61,444 nt of DNA from CAZZNQ01 sp964655775 (GTDB lineage: Bacteria > Planctomycetota > Brocadiia > SM23-32), in the NCBI GenBank assembly GCA_964655775.1, contig CAZZNQ010000013.1, positions 1 to 61,444 on the forward strand, written 5' to 3'. The position numbers and the translations under genes were made by a program. Under the pieces are notes generated by a model. That model had not been told where the DNA came from, ran no database searches, and saw nothing but the letters and a program-made list of their open reading frames with translations. Every line of letters starts with the position of its first letter. Positions within the stretch are counted from its first letter, which is position 1. This document shows positions 8,886 to 17,181 of the stretch, piece after piece.

Positions 8886-9716
8886 TTGGCGAGACGCGGC
8901 AGAACCGGGCGTTGCCATTTGTGCGGAGCGGAAGGCAGACTGTCTTTTGAGCATGTACCGCCCCGCGCAGCGTTCAACAAGCGGCCGCTCGTAGCTCAGG
9001 CCATTGACGAGGTGCTCAAGCACGGCGCTGCTGCAAAGGGGAATGTGTGTCAGCGGGGTGCTGGTGCGTACACTCTGTGCGAACGGTGCAACAACACAAC
9101 AGGGGGATGGTATGGGCGAAGCTACGTGGAATGGGTCTACGAGGGCCTGAATCTGCTGCCCTCGGCACGCGTGGCCTCGACACTCCACCTTCCTTTCCAT
9201 GTAAGACCGTTGGCAGTCCTCAAGCAGGTAGTCTGTATGTTCTTCAGCGTGAATGGGCCCGAGTTCCGAGAGGCGCAACCCTATCTGGAGCGCTTCATAC
9301 GCGACAAGGAGCGCCGCTCTCTGCCCAGCGATCTGAGGGTTTACACGTTCTACTGCATCGGAAAATGCGCGCGACATTCGGGCGTCGTGGGATTGCTGGA
9401 TACTTCCGGCTCAGGACGCAGCAGCACATTCTCCGAGTTGGCTTTCCCCCCTTTCGGGTACGTGATGGCCTTTGGCCGCCCTCCGGCCGCGCGGATGGAG
9501 GATATCAGCCATTTCGCTGAGTACGGGTACGGCGAACTCAGGACGCTGTACTTGCACATTCCAGTCCTCCCGGTTATTGGCTACATGCCGGGAGACTACA
9601 GAACGGAGGACGAAATCGCAGAGGCCGCGGAACTGACAGAGCAAGAGACAGCGGAGATGCGCGCTGAACTCGACGATAAGCGTGGCGGGAGACTCCCAGA
9701 CTCACCACCAATGTAG
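8886..9716 (+). CDS. HNH-type zinc-finger (putative nuclease) protein
   Basis: A 276-residue protein when started at TTG 8886, which has AGAGGA close upstream; an in-frame TTG at 8721 would add 55 unconvincing residues. Residues 10-13 are CHLC, 22-23 are EH (in FEHVPPRA), and 65-69 are CERCN. This is the order of an HNH/McrA-type finger: two Cys pairs holding zinc around a His and an Asn. The H and N catalytic positions are present (H23, N69). About 200 residues follow that I do not recognise. DNA or RNA cleavage is the family expectation. There is no methyltransferase or partner gene beside it, so a restriction or defence role is only a guess. Confidence 0.75.
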   Translation: MARRGRTGRCHLCGAEGRLSFEHVPPRAAFNKRPLVAQAIDEVLKHGAAAKGNVCQRGAGAYTLCERCNNTTGGWYGRSYVEWVYEGLNLLPSARVASTLHLPFHVRPLAVLKQVVCMFFSVNGPEFREAQPYLERFIRDKERRSLPSDLRVYTFYCIGKCARHSGVVGLLDTSGSGRSSTFSELAFPPFGYVMAFGRPPAARMEDISHFAEYGYGELRTLYLHIPVLPVIGYMPGDYRTEDEIAEAAELTEQETAEMRAELDDKRGGRLPDSPPM

Positions 9717-9743
9717 ACCCAACCCACTGGCTGTGGAGGAACC

Positions 9744-9947
9744 ATGGGCGACGGGCAGTTCTCAAGGCAGGCGTGGGACGGATGCGTCAGTGCGCGGGGG
9801 TACAACGGCGACTGGTGGGACACCCTCACGCCCGAGGCCGAGCCGGCCCTCTGGGACCAACTCAAGGCCGTCTACGCCGACGAACGCGCCGTCGGCCGGG
9901 GCGGCTCACGCCCGCCGGGCCTGCGCAGCGATCGGCCGCAGGCTTGA
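9744..9947 (+). CDS. Small hypothetical protein, 67 aa
   Basis: A short frame with ATG 9744 and a good GGAGGA site 5 nt upstream, 27 bp after the HNH gene. The first 50 residues (aromatic and acidic, SARGYNGDWWDTLTPEAEP) look protein-like, while the last 15 are Arg/Gly/Pro-rich and could be translated spacer. Its 3' end overlaps the -35 box of the promoter for the next gene. No family is recognised. Confidence 0.5.
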   Translation: MGDGQFSRQAWDGCVSARGYNGDWWDTLTPEAEPALWDQLKAVYADERAVGRGGSRPPGLRSDRPQA

Positions 9948-9972
9948 CCCGCCCGGCGCGCGCCAATAGAAT
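9944..9972 (+). promoter_or_regulatory. Sigma-70 promoter for yggU
   Basis: TTGACC (9944-9949), a 17-bp spacer, then TAGAAT (9967-9972). The predicted start of transcription is near 9979, leaving a leader of about 95 nt before the yggU start. Confidence 0.7.
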
Positions 9973-10075
9973 GAAGGAACTGCGCGGAGGCGGCGCGTGG
10001 GTGCGGTATGCCGCGTCCCGTTAACGGGTTCGTCCGCGCGGGGATGATGTTCCTTTCTTGGGTGCGATCCGGACG

Positions 10076-10360
10076 ATGGTGGACATGCAGATAACGGCCA
10101 AGGGCGTGTTGGTGCCCGTGCAGGTGGTGCCCGGCGCCAGCCGCAACCGCATCTACGGCGAGCATGACGGCCGCCTGAAGATCGCCGTCACCGCCGCGCC
10201 CGAGAAGGGCAAGGCCAACAAAGCCGTCTGCGAGTTCCTCGCGTCCGCGATGGGCATCAGCAAGTCCCAGGTCCAGGTCGTCTCCGGCCACACCGCCCGA
10301 CTGAAGGAGGTCCTCATCGAGCGCGTCACCCCCGACGCGCTCGAGGCCATCATAGGCTGA
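10076..10360 (+). CDS. yggU: YggU/DUF167 family protein
   Basis: A 94-residue protein from ATG 10076 (10058 and 10085 are alternatives). The sequence VQVVPGASRNRIYGEHDGRLKIAVTAAPEKGKANKAVCEFLA shows the DUF167 hallmarks: the PGAS/R turn, the LK..V.APP-like strand and the GKAN.A.. helix. The family is a small conserved alpha/beta fold of unknown biochemical role. It lies behind a sigma-70 promoter at 9944 and 145 bp before ileS. Confidence 0.88.
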   Translation: MVDMQITAKGVLVPVQVVPGASRNRIYGEHDGRLKIAVTAAPEKGKANKAVCEFLASAMGISKSQVQVVSGHTARLKEVLIERVTPDALEAIIG

Positions 10361-10505
10361 CCTCCGGCCGCCCGACGCGGCCCCGCGTCCCTGCCTCGCC
10401 CCCGGGCATGGCCCGCACCGAGGCGTTTCCCTGCGAAATGCGTCCGCCAATCTGCGAAGATAACGCGCACCGACATGCCACTTTGACCGACGAGAGATTC
10501 CAAAC

Positions 10506-13500
10506 GTGTTCGAGAAAGTCCCCACCACCGTATCGTTCGTGGACCTGGAGCATGAGGTCCTGGAGTTCTGGGAGAGGAACCGCACCTTCGACGCCCTGCG
10601 CCGCAAGAACGAGGGCAAGCCGCGCTGGTCGTTCCTGGACGGGCCGATTACGGCCAATAACCCCATGGGCGTCCACCACGCCTGGGGCCGCACGCTGAAG
10701 GACTGTTTCCTGCGCTACCACGCCATGACGGGCCACGAGCTGCGCTACCAGAACGGCTTCGACTGCCAGGGCCTGTGGGTCGAGGTGGAGGTAGAGAAGG
10801 AACTGGGTTTCCAGACCAAGCGCGACATCGAGGCATACGGCCTGGAGCGGTTCGTCGAGGCGTGCAAGAAGCGGGTGCGCAAGTACGCCGGACTGCAGAC
10901 GCAGCAGTCCATCCGGCTGGGCTACTGGATGGACTGGGACGACTCCTACTACACGATGTCCGACGAGAACAACTACACGATCTGGGGCTTCCTGAAAAAG
11001 TGCCACGAGCGGGGGCTCATCTACCGTGGGCGCGACAGCATGCCGTGGTGCCCGCGCTGCGGGACGGGCATCAGCCAGCACGAGATGCACGAGGGCTACA
11101 AGGAGGTCACCGACGACTCCGTGATCGTGCGGATGCCGCTGCGGCACGCCGAGGGCGAGTACCTGCTGGTCTGGACGACCACGCCGTGGACGCTCTCCTC
11201 GAACGTCGCCTGCGCCGTGAACCCGGACCTGACCTACGCCCGCGCCGAGCAGGACGGCGCCGTCTACTACATCGCGGAATCCCGGCTGGACGAGCTGAAG
11301 ACGCGCGGCGCGTACGAGGTGACCGGCACGCTGCAAGGCGCCGAGATGGAGGGCTGGACCTACGACGGCCCGTTCGACGAGCTGCCCGCCGCGGCCGATG
11401 CCGCGAAGGCCCACCGGGTGGTCGCCTGGGACATGGTCAGCGGCGAGGAGGGCACCGGCATTGTGCACGTCGCCCCCGGATGCGGCAAGGAGGACTTCGA
11501 CCTGGGCCGCGAGCTGGGCCTGCCGGTGATCGCACCCATCGACGAATCCGGCTTCTTCCTCGATGGATTCGGCCCGCTGGCGGGTATGGCCGCCTCCGCG
11601 GTGGCCGAGACCGTGTTCCGGAACCTGCGCGAGAAGGGCTACTACTACAAGAAGGAGCCCTACGTCCACAGCTATCCCCACTGCTGGCGCTGCAAGACGC
11701 CGCTGCTGTTCCGCAATGTGCACGAGTGGTATATCGACATGTCATGGCGGGACGAGATCATGGACGTGGCCCGGCAGATCCGCTGGATCCCCGAATGGGG
11801 CCTGGACCGGGAACTGGACTGGCTGGCCAACATGCGGGACTGGATGATCAGCAAGAAGCGCTACTGGGGCCTGGCGCTGCCGATCTACCTCTGCGACTGC
11901 GGGTGGTTCGACGTGGTGGGCAGCGAGGATGAACTGAAGGACCGCGCCGTCGAGGGCTGGGACGAGTTCGAGGGGCACAGCCCCCACCGGCCGTGGATCG
12001 ACGCGGTGAAGATCCGCTGCGAGAAGTGCGGCGAGACCGTGAGCCGCATCACGGACGTCGGCAATCCCTGGCTGGACGCCGGCATCGTGCCCTACTCCAC
12101 CCTCGATTACCGCCACGACCGCGAGTACTGGGAGAAGTGGATCCCCGCCGACCTGGTGACCGAGTGCTTCCCCGGGCAGTTCCGCAACTGGTTCTACGCG
12201 CTGCTGGCCATGAGCGCCATGATGGAGGGCATACCGCCGTTCAAGGCGCTGCTGGGCCACGCGCTGGTGCGCGACGAGACCGGCCGCGAGATGCACAAGT
12301 CGTGGGGCAACGCCATCGTGTTCGACGAGGCGGCGGAGAAGATGGGCTGCGACGTGATGCGATGGGTGTTCTGCCGCCAGAGCCCGAACAACAACCTGAA
12401 CTTTGGTTACGGCGCCGGCGACCAGGTCCGTCGGAAGGTCTTCAGCACGCTGTGGAACGTCTACGCGTTCTTCTGCAACTACGCGCGGCTGGACGGCTTC
12501 GACCTCGATTCCGAGCCCGTGCCGTACGGCGAGCGCGCCGACATCGATCGCTGGCTGCTGAGCGATCTGCAGTTGCTGGTGCGCGAGGCAAGGGAGCGGA
12601 TGGACGACTTCGACGTGAGCGCGCTGGTGCGCCACGCGGAGAAGTTCGTCGACGACCTCTCCAACTGGTACGTGCGCCGCAACCGGCGCCGGTTCTGGCG
12701 CGCGAAGGGCCAGGACGACCGCGATAAGCTCGCCGCCTACCAGACGTTGCACGAGGCGCTGGTGACGTTCTGCAAGGTGATGGCGCCGGTGGTGCCGTTC
12801 GTAACGGAGGTGATGTACCGGAACCTGGTCGCTGACCGGGACGAGGCGGCCCCGGACAGCGTGCACCTGTGCGACTATCCAGAGCCGAAAACGGAACTGG
12901 TCGACGAGGAACTGAGCCGTGACATGTCCGTGGTCACGGCGGCCGTTTCCGCCGTGCTGGGCGTGCGCATGATGGAGCAGATCCGCGTGCGCCAGCCACT
13001 GGCCGAGCTGACGGCGGTCTCCGCCGATTCGACCAGGACCGAGGCCCTGCGCCGCTTCGAGCACCAGGTCCTGGAAGAGCTGAACGTCAAGGCCCTCACG
13101 GTCCGCACGGACGCGGCCGGGCTGGGCACCATCGAGGTGATACCCGACATGTCGGCGCTGGGCCCGCGCTACAAGTCGCTGGCCGGAAAGGTGGTCGGCG
13201 CGCTCAAGGCTCTGGACCCGCGGGAAGTGGCCGACGCCGTCCAGGAGGGCCGCGAGATCATCCTGACGGTGGACGGGCAGGAGTGCACGGTCGGCCCGGA
13301 CGAGGTGGAGGTGCGGCGCGAGATGCCCGAGCATCTGGCCGTCGCCGAGGCGGAGGGCGTGACCCTGATCCTGGACACGGAGATCGACGACGAGCTTCGC
13401 GCCGAAGGCTGGGCGCGGGACACCGTGCGGCACGTGCAGCAGCTTCGCAAGGACGTCGATCTCAACATCGAGGACCGCATCCATCTGCGGTACGCCACCG

Positions 13501-13658
13501 ACTCCGGCGATCTGGGCGCCGCTATCGAGACGTGGCGCGACCACATCATGGCCGAGACCCTCTCGGTGAGCATGGTAGCAGGAAAAAAAGCCGAGGATGC
13601 GAAGGCCGTGACCATCGGCGACGCCGAACTCCGCATCCACGTTGAGAAGGCGGAATAG
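10506..13658 (+). CDS. ileS: Isoleucyl-tRNA synthetase
   Basis: A 1050-residue class I synthetase that charges tRNA-Ile in the cytoplasm. The N-terminal Rossmann part begins with the FLDGPITANNPMGVHHAWGR segment, where HHAW stands in place of HIGH. The CP1 editing domain follows (WTTTPWTLSSNVA, then the GTGIVHVAPGCGKEDF segment), then the GREMHKSWGN loop in place of KMSKS. The tRNA-binding C-terminal half contains NWYVRRNRRRFW. Cys pairs (CPRC, CEKC) could bind zinc. The start is GTG 10506. Overall identity is clear from the editing domain and from WVEVEVEKELG and YYTMSDENNYTIW; both catalytic signatures are variant forms. Confidence 0.95.
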   Translation: MFEKVPTTVSFVDLEHEVLEFWERNRTFDALRRKNEGKPRWSFLDGPITANNPMGVHHAWGRTLKDCFLRYHAMTGHELRYQNGFDCQGLWVEVEVEKELGFQTKRDIEAYGLERFVEACKKRVRKYAGLQTQQSIRLGYWMDWDDSYYTMSDENNYTIWGFLKKCHERGLIYRGRDSMPWCPRCGTGISQHEMHEGYKEVTDDSVIVRMPLRHAEGEYLLVWTTTPWTLSSNVACAVNPDLTYARAEQDGAVYYIAESRLDELKTRGAYEVTGTLQGAEMEGWTYDGPFDELPAAADAAKAHRVVAWDMVSGEEGTGIVHVAPGCGKEDFDLGRELGLPVIAPIDESGFFLDGFGPLAGMAASAVAETVFRNLREKGYYYKKEPYVHSYPHCWRCKTPLLFRNVHEWYIDMSWRDEIMDVARQIRWIPEWGLDRELDWLANMRDWMISKKRYWGLALPIYLCDCGWFDVVGSEDELKDRAVEGWDEFEGHSPHRPWIDAVKIRCEKCGETVSRITDVGNPWLDAGIVPYSTLDYRHDREYWEKWIPADLVTECFPGQFRNWFYALLAMSAMMEGIPPFKALLGHALVRDETGREMHKSWGNAIVFDEAAEKMGCDVMRWVFCRQSPNNNLNFGYGAGDQVRRKVFSTLWNVYAFFCNYARLDGFDLDSEPVPYGERADIDRWLLSDLQLLVREARERMDDFDVSALVRHAEKFVDDLSNWYVRRNRRRFWRAKGQDDRDKLAAYQTLHEALVTFCKVMAPVVPFVTEVMYRNLVADRDEAAPDSVHLCDYPEPKTELVDEELSRDMSVVTAAVSAVLGVRMMEQIRVRQPLAELTAVSADSTRTEALRRFEHQVLEELNVKALTVRTDAAGLGTIEVIPDMSALGPRYKSLAGKVVGALKALDPREVADAVQEGREIILTVDGQECTVGPDEVEVRREMPEHLAVAEAEGVTLILDTEIDDELRAEGWARDTVRHVQQLRKDVDLNIEDRIHLRYATDSGDLGAAIETWRDHIMAETLSVSMVAGKKAEDAKAVTIGDAELRIHVEKAE

Positions 13659-13690
13659 GCGAGCCCCACAACAGCCGTCGGAGGCAGAAC

Positions 13691-14755
13691 ATGAGCACCG
13701 AAGTGACGATCGACGGAACACGATTCCTGATCAACGGCCGCCCGACATACATGGGCGTCACGCACCGGGACCAACTCATGGAGGGCCTGCTGCTCAACAG
13801 CCGGATGATCCAGGCGATCTTCGACGACGAGTGCGCCGATACCCGCGACCTCTGGGCCTACCCGGACACCGGCGTCTGGGATCCGGACCGCAACACCGAC
13901 GAGTTCTGTCGCGCCCTGCCACTCTATCGCCGCCACGGCCTGCTCGCCGTCACCGTCGGCCTCCAGGGCGGAGGCGCCGTGTTCCGCCCGGAGGTGTACG
14001 ACAACTTCGAATGCTCCGCCTACGAGCCGGACGGCACCTTCCGCCGGCCCTACTTCGACCGTCTCGCTCGCGTGCTCGACGCGGCGGACGAGGCCGGCAT
14101 GGTCGTCATCGTCAACTACTTCTACTGGAAGCAGGTCGCCCGCATCCCGGACGACGACACGCTCTACGACATCACCGAACGCGTGACCGACTGGCTGCTG
14201 CGCACCGGGCACCGCAACATCCTGGTGGACGTCGCCAACGAGTCGGCCGGCTGGTGGAAGCGTCCGGCGATGGAGCCGGACAACATCCACACCTTCATCG
14301 AGCGCGTGCAGGAAATCACGCTGGACGGCCGCCGGCTGCTGGTCGGCTCCAGTTCCGGCGGCGGAGAAGAGCTGCCCCACGGGCGCTGGCTGGCTGCGGA
14401 GGACTTCTCCATGCCGCACGGCAACGGCTGCAGTCCCGCGCAGCTCGAGGCCAAACTGCGGCGTCTGAAGCAGGCCGACGAGTACCGCGAATCGCCGCAT
14501 CCCATCTGCATCAACGAGGATTCGGTGTTCGTCGAGAACCTGGAAGCCGCCGTCGCCGAGGGGTGCTCCTGGGGCTTTTACTGCCAGGGATACGGCTCGA
14601 ACTACAGGGACCGCAGCGACTGGAAGGCGAAGCCGCGCGAGGACGAATACGAGGCCCTCAGCGGATATCAGACGCCGCCCGTGAACTGGGGCATCAACAC
14701 GCCGATCAAGAAAGCATTCTTCGACCACGTGCTGGAAATGACCGGCGGCCGGTGA
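13691..14755 (+). CDS. Glycoside-hydrolase-like TIM-barrel protein
   Basis: A 354-residue protein with ATG 13691 behind GGAGG, 32 bp after ileS and probably cotranscribed with it. There is no signal peptide, so it is likely cytoplasmic. It opens with VTIDGTRFLINGRPTYMGVTH, the usual strand pair before a clan GH-A barrel. Residues 178-185 read LVDVANES: the Asn-Glu pair (E184) fits the acid/base of GH-A enzymes. INEDSVF around 274-280 (E276) fits the nucleophile strand. The substrate cannot be read. Other TIM-barrel enzymes are possible, but the NE/E spacing of about 92 residues supports a retaining glycosidase-type fold. Confidence 0.7.
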   Translation: MSTEVTIDGTRFLINGRPTYMGVTHRDQLMEGLLLNSRMIQAIFDDECADTRDLWAYPDTGVWDPDRNTDEFCRALPLYRRHGLLAVTVGLQGGGAVFRPEVYDNFECSAYEPDGTFRRPYFDRLARVLDAADEAGMVVIVNYFYWKQVARIPDDDTLYDITERVTDWLLRTGHRNILVDVANESAGWWKRPAMEPDNIHTFIERVQEITLDGRRLLVGSSSGGGEELPHGRWLAAEDFSMPHGNGCSPAQLEAKLRRLKQADEYRESPHPICINEDSVFVENLEAAVAEGCSWGFYCQGYGSNYRDRSDWKAKPREDEYEALSGYQTPPVNWGINTPIKKAFFDHVLEMTGGR

Positions 14756-14758
14756 GGC

Positions 14759-16993
14759 TCATTCGTAGTGCAGCGTGCGCACGGGGTCCATGCGCGCGGC
14801 GCGGAGCGCGGGCCAGATGCTGAACAAAAGGCTGCAGACCACCGCGCCCCCCGCCGTCAGCAGCGGCATCATCACCCCCATGTGGGTGGGGATGTCCTTG
14901 AAGTAGTAGATGTCCGGGGGGAACGGGTCGAAGCCGATCGTCTCCTTCAGCGCGAACCGGATCCCGTTGACGTTGTCCGTGACGAGTATGCCCGCGCCGA
15001 CGCCGAGCACCCCGCCCGCCAGGCCGATTGCCAGCCCGATGATGACGAACACGAGGCAGACCTGTCCCGACGTGAAGCCGACCGCCTTGAGGATGCCGAT
15101 GTCCCGCCGCCGCTCGTTGACCATGGTGGTGAGGATGGCGAAGATGAAGAACTCGGCCACCACCAGGATCATGCTCATGATGAGCACCTCCAGGAAGCGC
15201 TCCATGGCGACCGCTTCCAGGAACGTCTGCTGCTGCTCCTCCCAGGTGCGAATGCCGAAGGGCGGGCCGCTGTAGATCAACTCCGGCGCCCCGCCGGTCC
15301 CGGCGGCCAGCATGCGCGTGCCGCTTCCGCCAAAGTCGGCGGCGACCAGCGGCGCGTCCGGCACGTCGGACATGTGGAATATCGTCGGGTAGTAACGCCC
15401 GGCGTCCTCGTGGAGCATCCAGCACCGCATGTAGGAGTCACCCACGCTAACGAGTTCGTCCGGCGCGCCACCGAACGACAGGGCGCGGACCGGGGATTCG
15501 TGCGCCAACCAGCGGGACATCACGGCGCCGTCCTCGGCCGACCACAGGACGATCCGGCCCCCTGCGTCGCCGATAGCCACGCGCTCGCCGTCGCGGCTCA
15601 CGGCCGCCGACTCCACCGGTGCGGCAAACGGGTTGCCGAAGTTGCCGAGCAGCCGCCCGCTTTCGGCGAGCCAGAGCCGCGCCGAGCCGTCCGCCGAGCC
15701 GGTCAGCACCTTCTCGCCCATCGCGTCGAAACCGATGTCGGACACAGCGCCCGAGTGCCCGTCCAGCACGATGGGTTCTTCGGGCAGATCGGTTTCCCAG
15801 AGGCGCAACGAGCCGTCTTCATAGCCGACGGCCACGGTCCAGCCGTCCGGCGAGATCGCGGCGGCCGTCACGGGAGCCGCCCCCCCCAGCTCGACCGGCT
15901 CGGATCCGCCGTCAAGGTCGCGCATCATGCCGGCGCCGCTACGGGCACCCACGAAAACCGCGTCGCCCTCCTCGTTCACGGTCAGGACGGCTGCTCCATC
16001 GCCGAGTCCCGACTCCCACGACGTGACTTCCGCGCCGTCTGCTCCGTACACGATCACGCGCCCGGACTCGGTCAGCACGGCGCAACGCGAGCCGTCGCCG
16101 CTCAGGGCCAGCGTGCGCACGCCTTTGCCCGTGCCGATGCTCCGCAGTCGCGCGCCGGGCGAGAGGACCTTCTGGAGTTTCTCGCGAACCGCCTCGGCGT
16201 TGTCGTAATCGTCCAGCCGCACGCTCAGGCCGGTCACGGCCCCGCCCGACTGCATCAGGCTCGTGGCGGTGTCCAGGGCCATGATGGCGAACTGGCTGTC
16301 GTAGTCGAAGTAGGTGCTCTCGAACAGGCCGTTGACCGCCAACATCCGCAGGCTCCGCTCGAGCTCGGCGGTCGCCGTCATCAGAATCAGCCGGCCCGGA
16401 CGTTCGTCCAGCGTCTCAGGATTGTACAAAGCCCAATCCGGGCTGAACCCCGGGAACTGGGCGCCGACGATGCAGGCGCTGAGTCGACCGGCGTTCGGGT
16501 CTTCCGGGTTCGGATACGTCTTGTCGAGGCCGTCCAGGCTGCCGACCTTCATGTAGTCGGCAAGGTCGGATACGGTCGTCTCCAGTTCCGGGTGTATGCC
16601 GCGTATGAACACGTGGCTCATCTGCGTGGTGCCGGGCAGTTGCGCCAGGCCGAAGCTCTCGATGTAGGGCGCCACGCCCTCCACATGCTCGACGGAGCGC
16701 ACCTGCTCGACCCAGCTCGGCCAGTCGTCCAGCCCGTAGAGCCTGCCGCGGATCGGCGTGATGCGCAGATCGCTCAGATAGCCGCGGATAGCGCTCGTCA
16801 GCCGGAGGTGGAATCCCGTGAAGATGCTGGTGACGGTGATCATCGTGGCAACGCTGAGGACGATGCCGAAGATGGCCAGGTAGCAGAGCTTCTTGCGCAG
16901 CAGGTATCGCATCGCAATCCTCACGGGCGACATAATCCCCGGGCCCTGCCGGACATCCAGGTCGGCACCCGCCCGCTCTTCTGCTGTGGCCAT
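14759..16993 (-). CDS. LolC/E-type ABC transporter permease with inserted WD40 propeller
   Basis: A 744-residue inner-membrane protein. Residues 1-36 are cytoplasmic, TM1 is about 37-58, and 60-282 resemble the MacB/LolC periplasmic core. Residues about 285-575 form a propeller-like insert with recognisable WD40 blades (AISPDGWTVAVGYEDGSLRLWE, IGFDAMGEKVLTGSADGSARLW, AVSRDGERVAIGDAGGRIVLW, with partial blades on both sides). After it come TWEEQQQTFLEAVAMERF and TM2 (600-622), then the NERRRDIGILKAVG cytoplasmic loop, TM3 (645-672) and TM4 (707-730), all standard for lipoprotein-releasing permeases. The core family drives extraction of lipoproteins or other envelope substrates with a LolD/MacB ATPase. 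No ATPase gene is adjacent. The gene converges on the GH-like gene with a 3-bp gap. Confidence 0.9.
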   Translation of the reverse strand: MATAEERAGADLDVRQGPGIMSPVRIAMRYLLRKKLCYLAIFGIVLSVATMITVTSIFTGFHLRLTSAIRGYLSDLRITPIRGRLYGLDDWPSWVEQVRSVEHVEGVAPYIESFGLAQLPGTTQMSHVFIRGIHPELETTVSDLADYMKVGSLDGLDKTYPNPEDPNAGRLSACIVGAQFPGFSPDWALYNPETLDERPGRLILMTATAELERSLRMLAVNGLFESTYFDYDSQFAIMALDTATSLMQSGGAVTGLSVRLDDYDNAEAVREKLQKVLSPGARLRSIGTGKGVRTLALSGDGSRCAVLTESGRVIVYGADGAEVTSWESGLGDGAAVLTVNEEGDAVFVGARSGAGMMRDLDGGSEPVELGGAAPVTAAAISPDGWTVAVGYEDGSLRLWETDLPEEPIVLDGHSGAVSDIGFDAMGEKVLTGSADGSARLWLAESGRLLGNFGNPFAAPVESAAVSRDGERVAIGDAGGRIVLWSAEDGAVMSRWLAHESPVRALSFGGAPDELVSVGDSYMRCWMLHEDAGRYYPTIFHMSDVPDAPLVAADFGGSGTRMLAAGTGGAPELIYSGPPFGIRTWEEQQQTFLEAVAMERFLEVLIMSMILVVAEFFIFAILTTMVNERRRDIGILKAVGFTSGQVCLVFVIIGLAIGLAGGVLGVGAGILVTDNVNGIRFALKETIGFDPFPPDIYYFKDIPTHMGVMMPLLTAGGAVVCSLLFSIWPALRAARMDPVRTLHYE

Positions 16994-17040
16994 ACCGGTT
17001 CCCCATCGCGGAAAGGAAATGCGCGGACCTTCAAGGTTAC

Positions 17041-17057
17041 CGCAGAGCCGCTCTGCG
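17041..17057. promoter_or_regulatory. 17-bp palindrome between the permease and dnaG
   Basis: A perfect inverted repeat, CGCAGAG-CCG-CTCTGCG, in the divergent region. On the minus strand it fills the spacer between TTGCCG and a weak TAACCT, about 50 bp upstream of the permease start. Such placement suits a regulator-binding site, but this is inference from position only. Confidence 0.4.
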
Positions 17058-17122
17058 CGGCAAGTGGAAGCCCCCTTAGAGGAGCTGATCGGACCGGCCT
17101 GGAACTTCTCGGGGAAAGCGGC

Positions 17123-17151
17123 TTGCCGTTGAACCGAAACCCGGTTATACT
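17123..17151 (+). promoter_or_regulatory. Sigma-70 promoter for dnaG-rpoD
   Basis: TTGCCG (17123-17128), a 17-bp spacer, then TATACT (17146-17151). Transcription would begin near 17158, 24 nt before the dnaG start at 17182. Confidence 0.7.
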
Positions 17152-17181
17152 ACACTAAAATGGTAAGGGTGTGCCATCTCT

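Noticed and set aside
11742..13721. 659-codon minus-strand frame opposite ileS
   Set aside because: A shadow of the GC-rich ileS reading frame; its translation is His/Val/Leu/Ala-biased without domains.
14768..17158. 796-codon plus-strand frame opposite the permease
   Set aside because: Antisense shadow. The minus-strand product has clear transmembrane and WD40 motifs; the plus-strand one has none.
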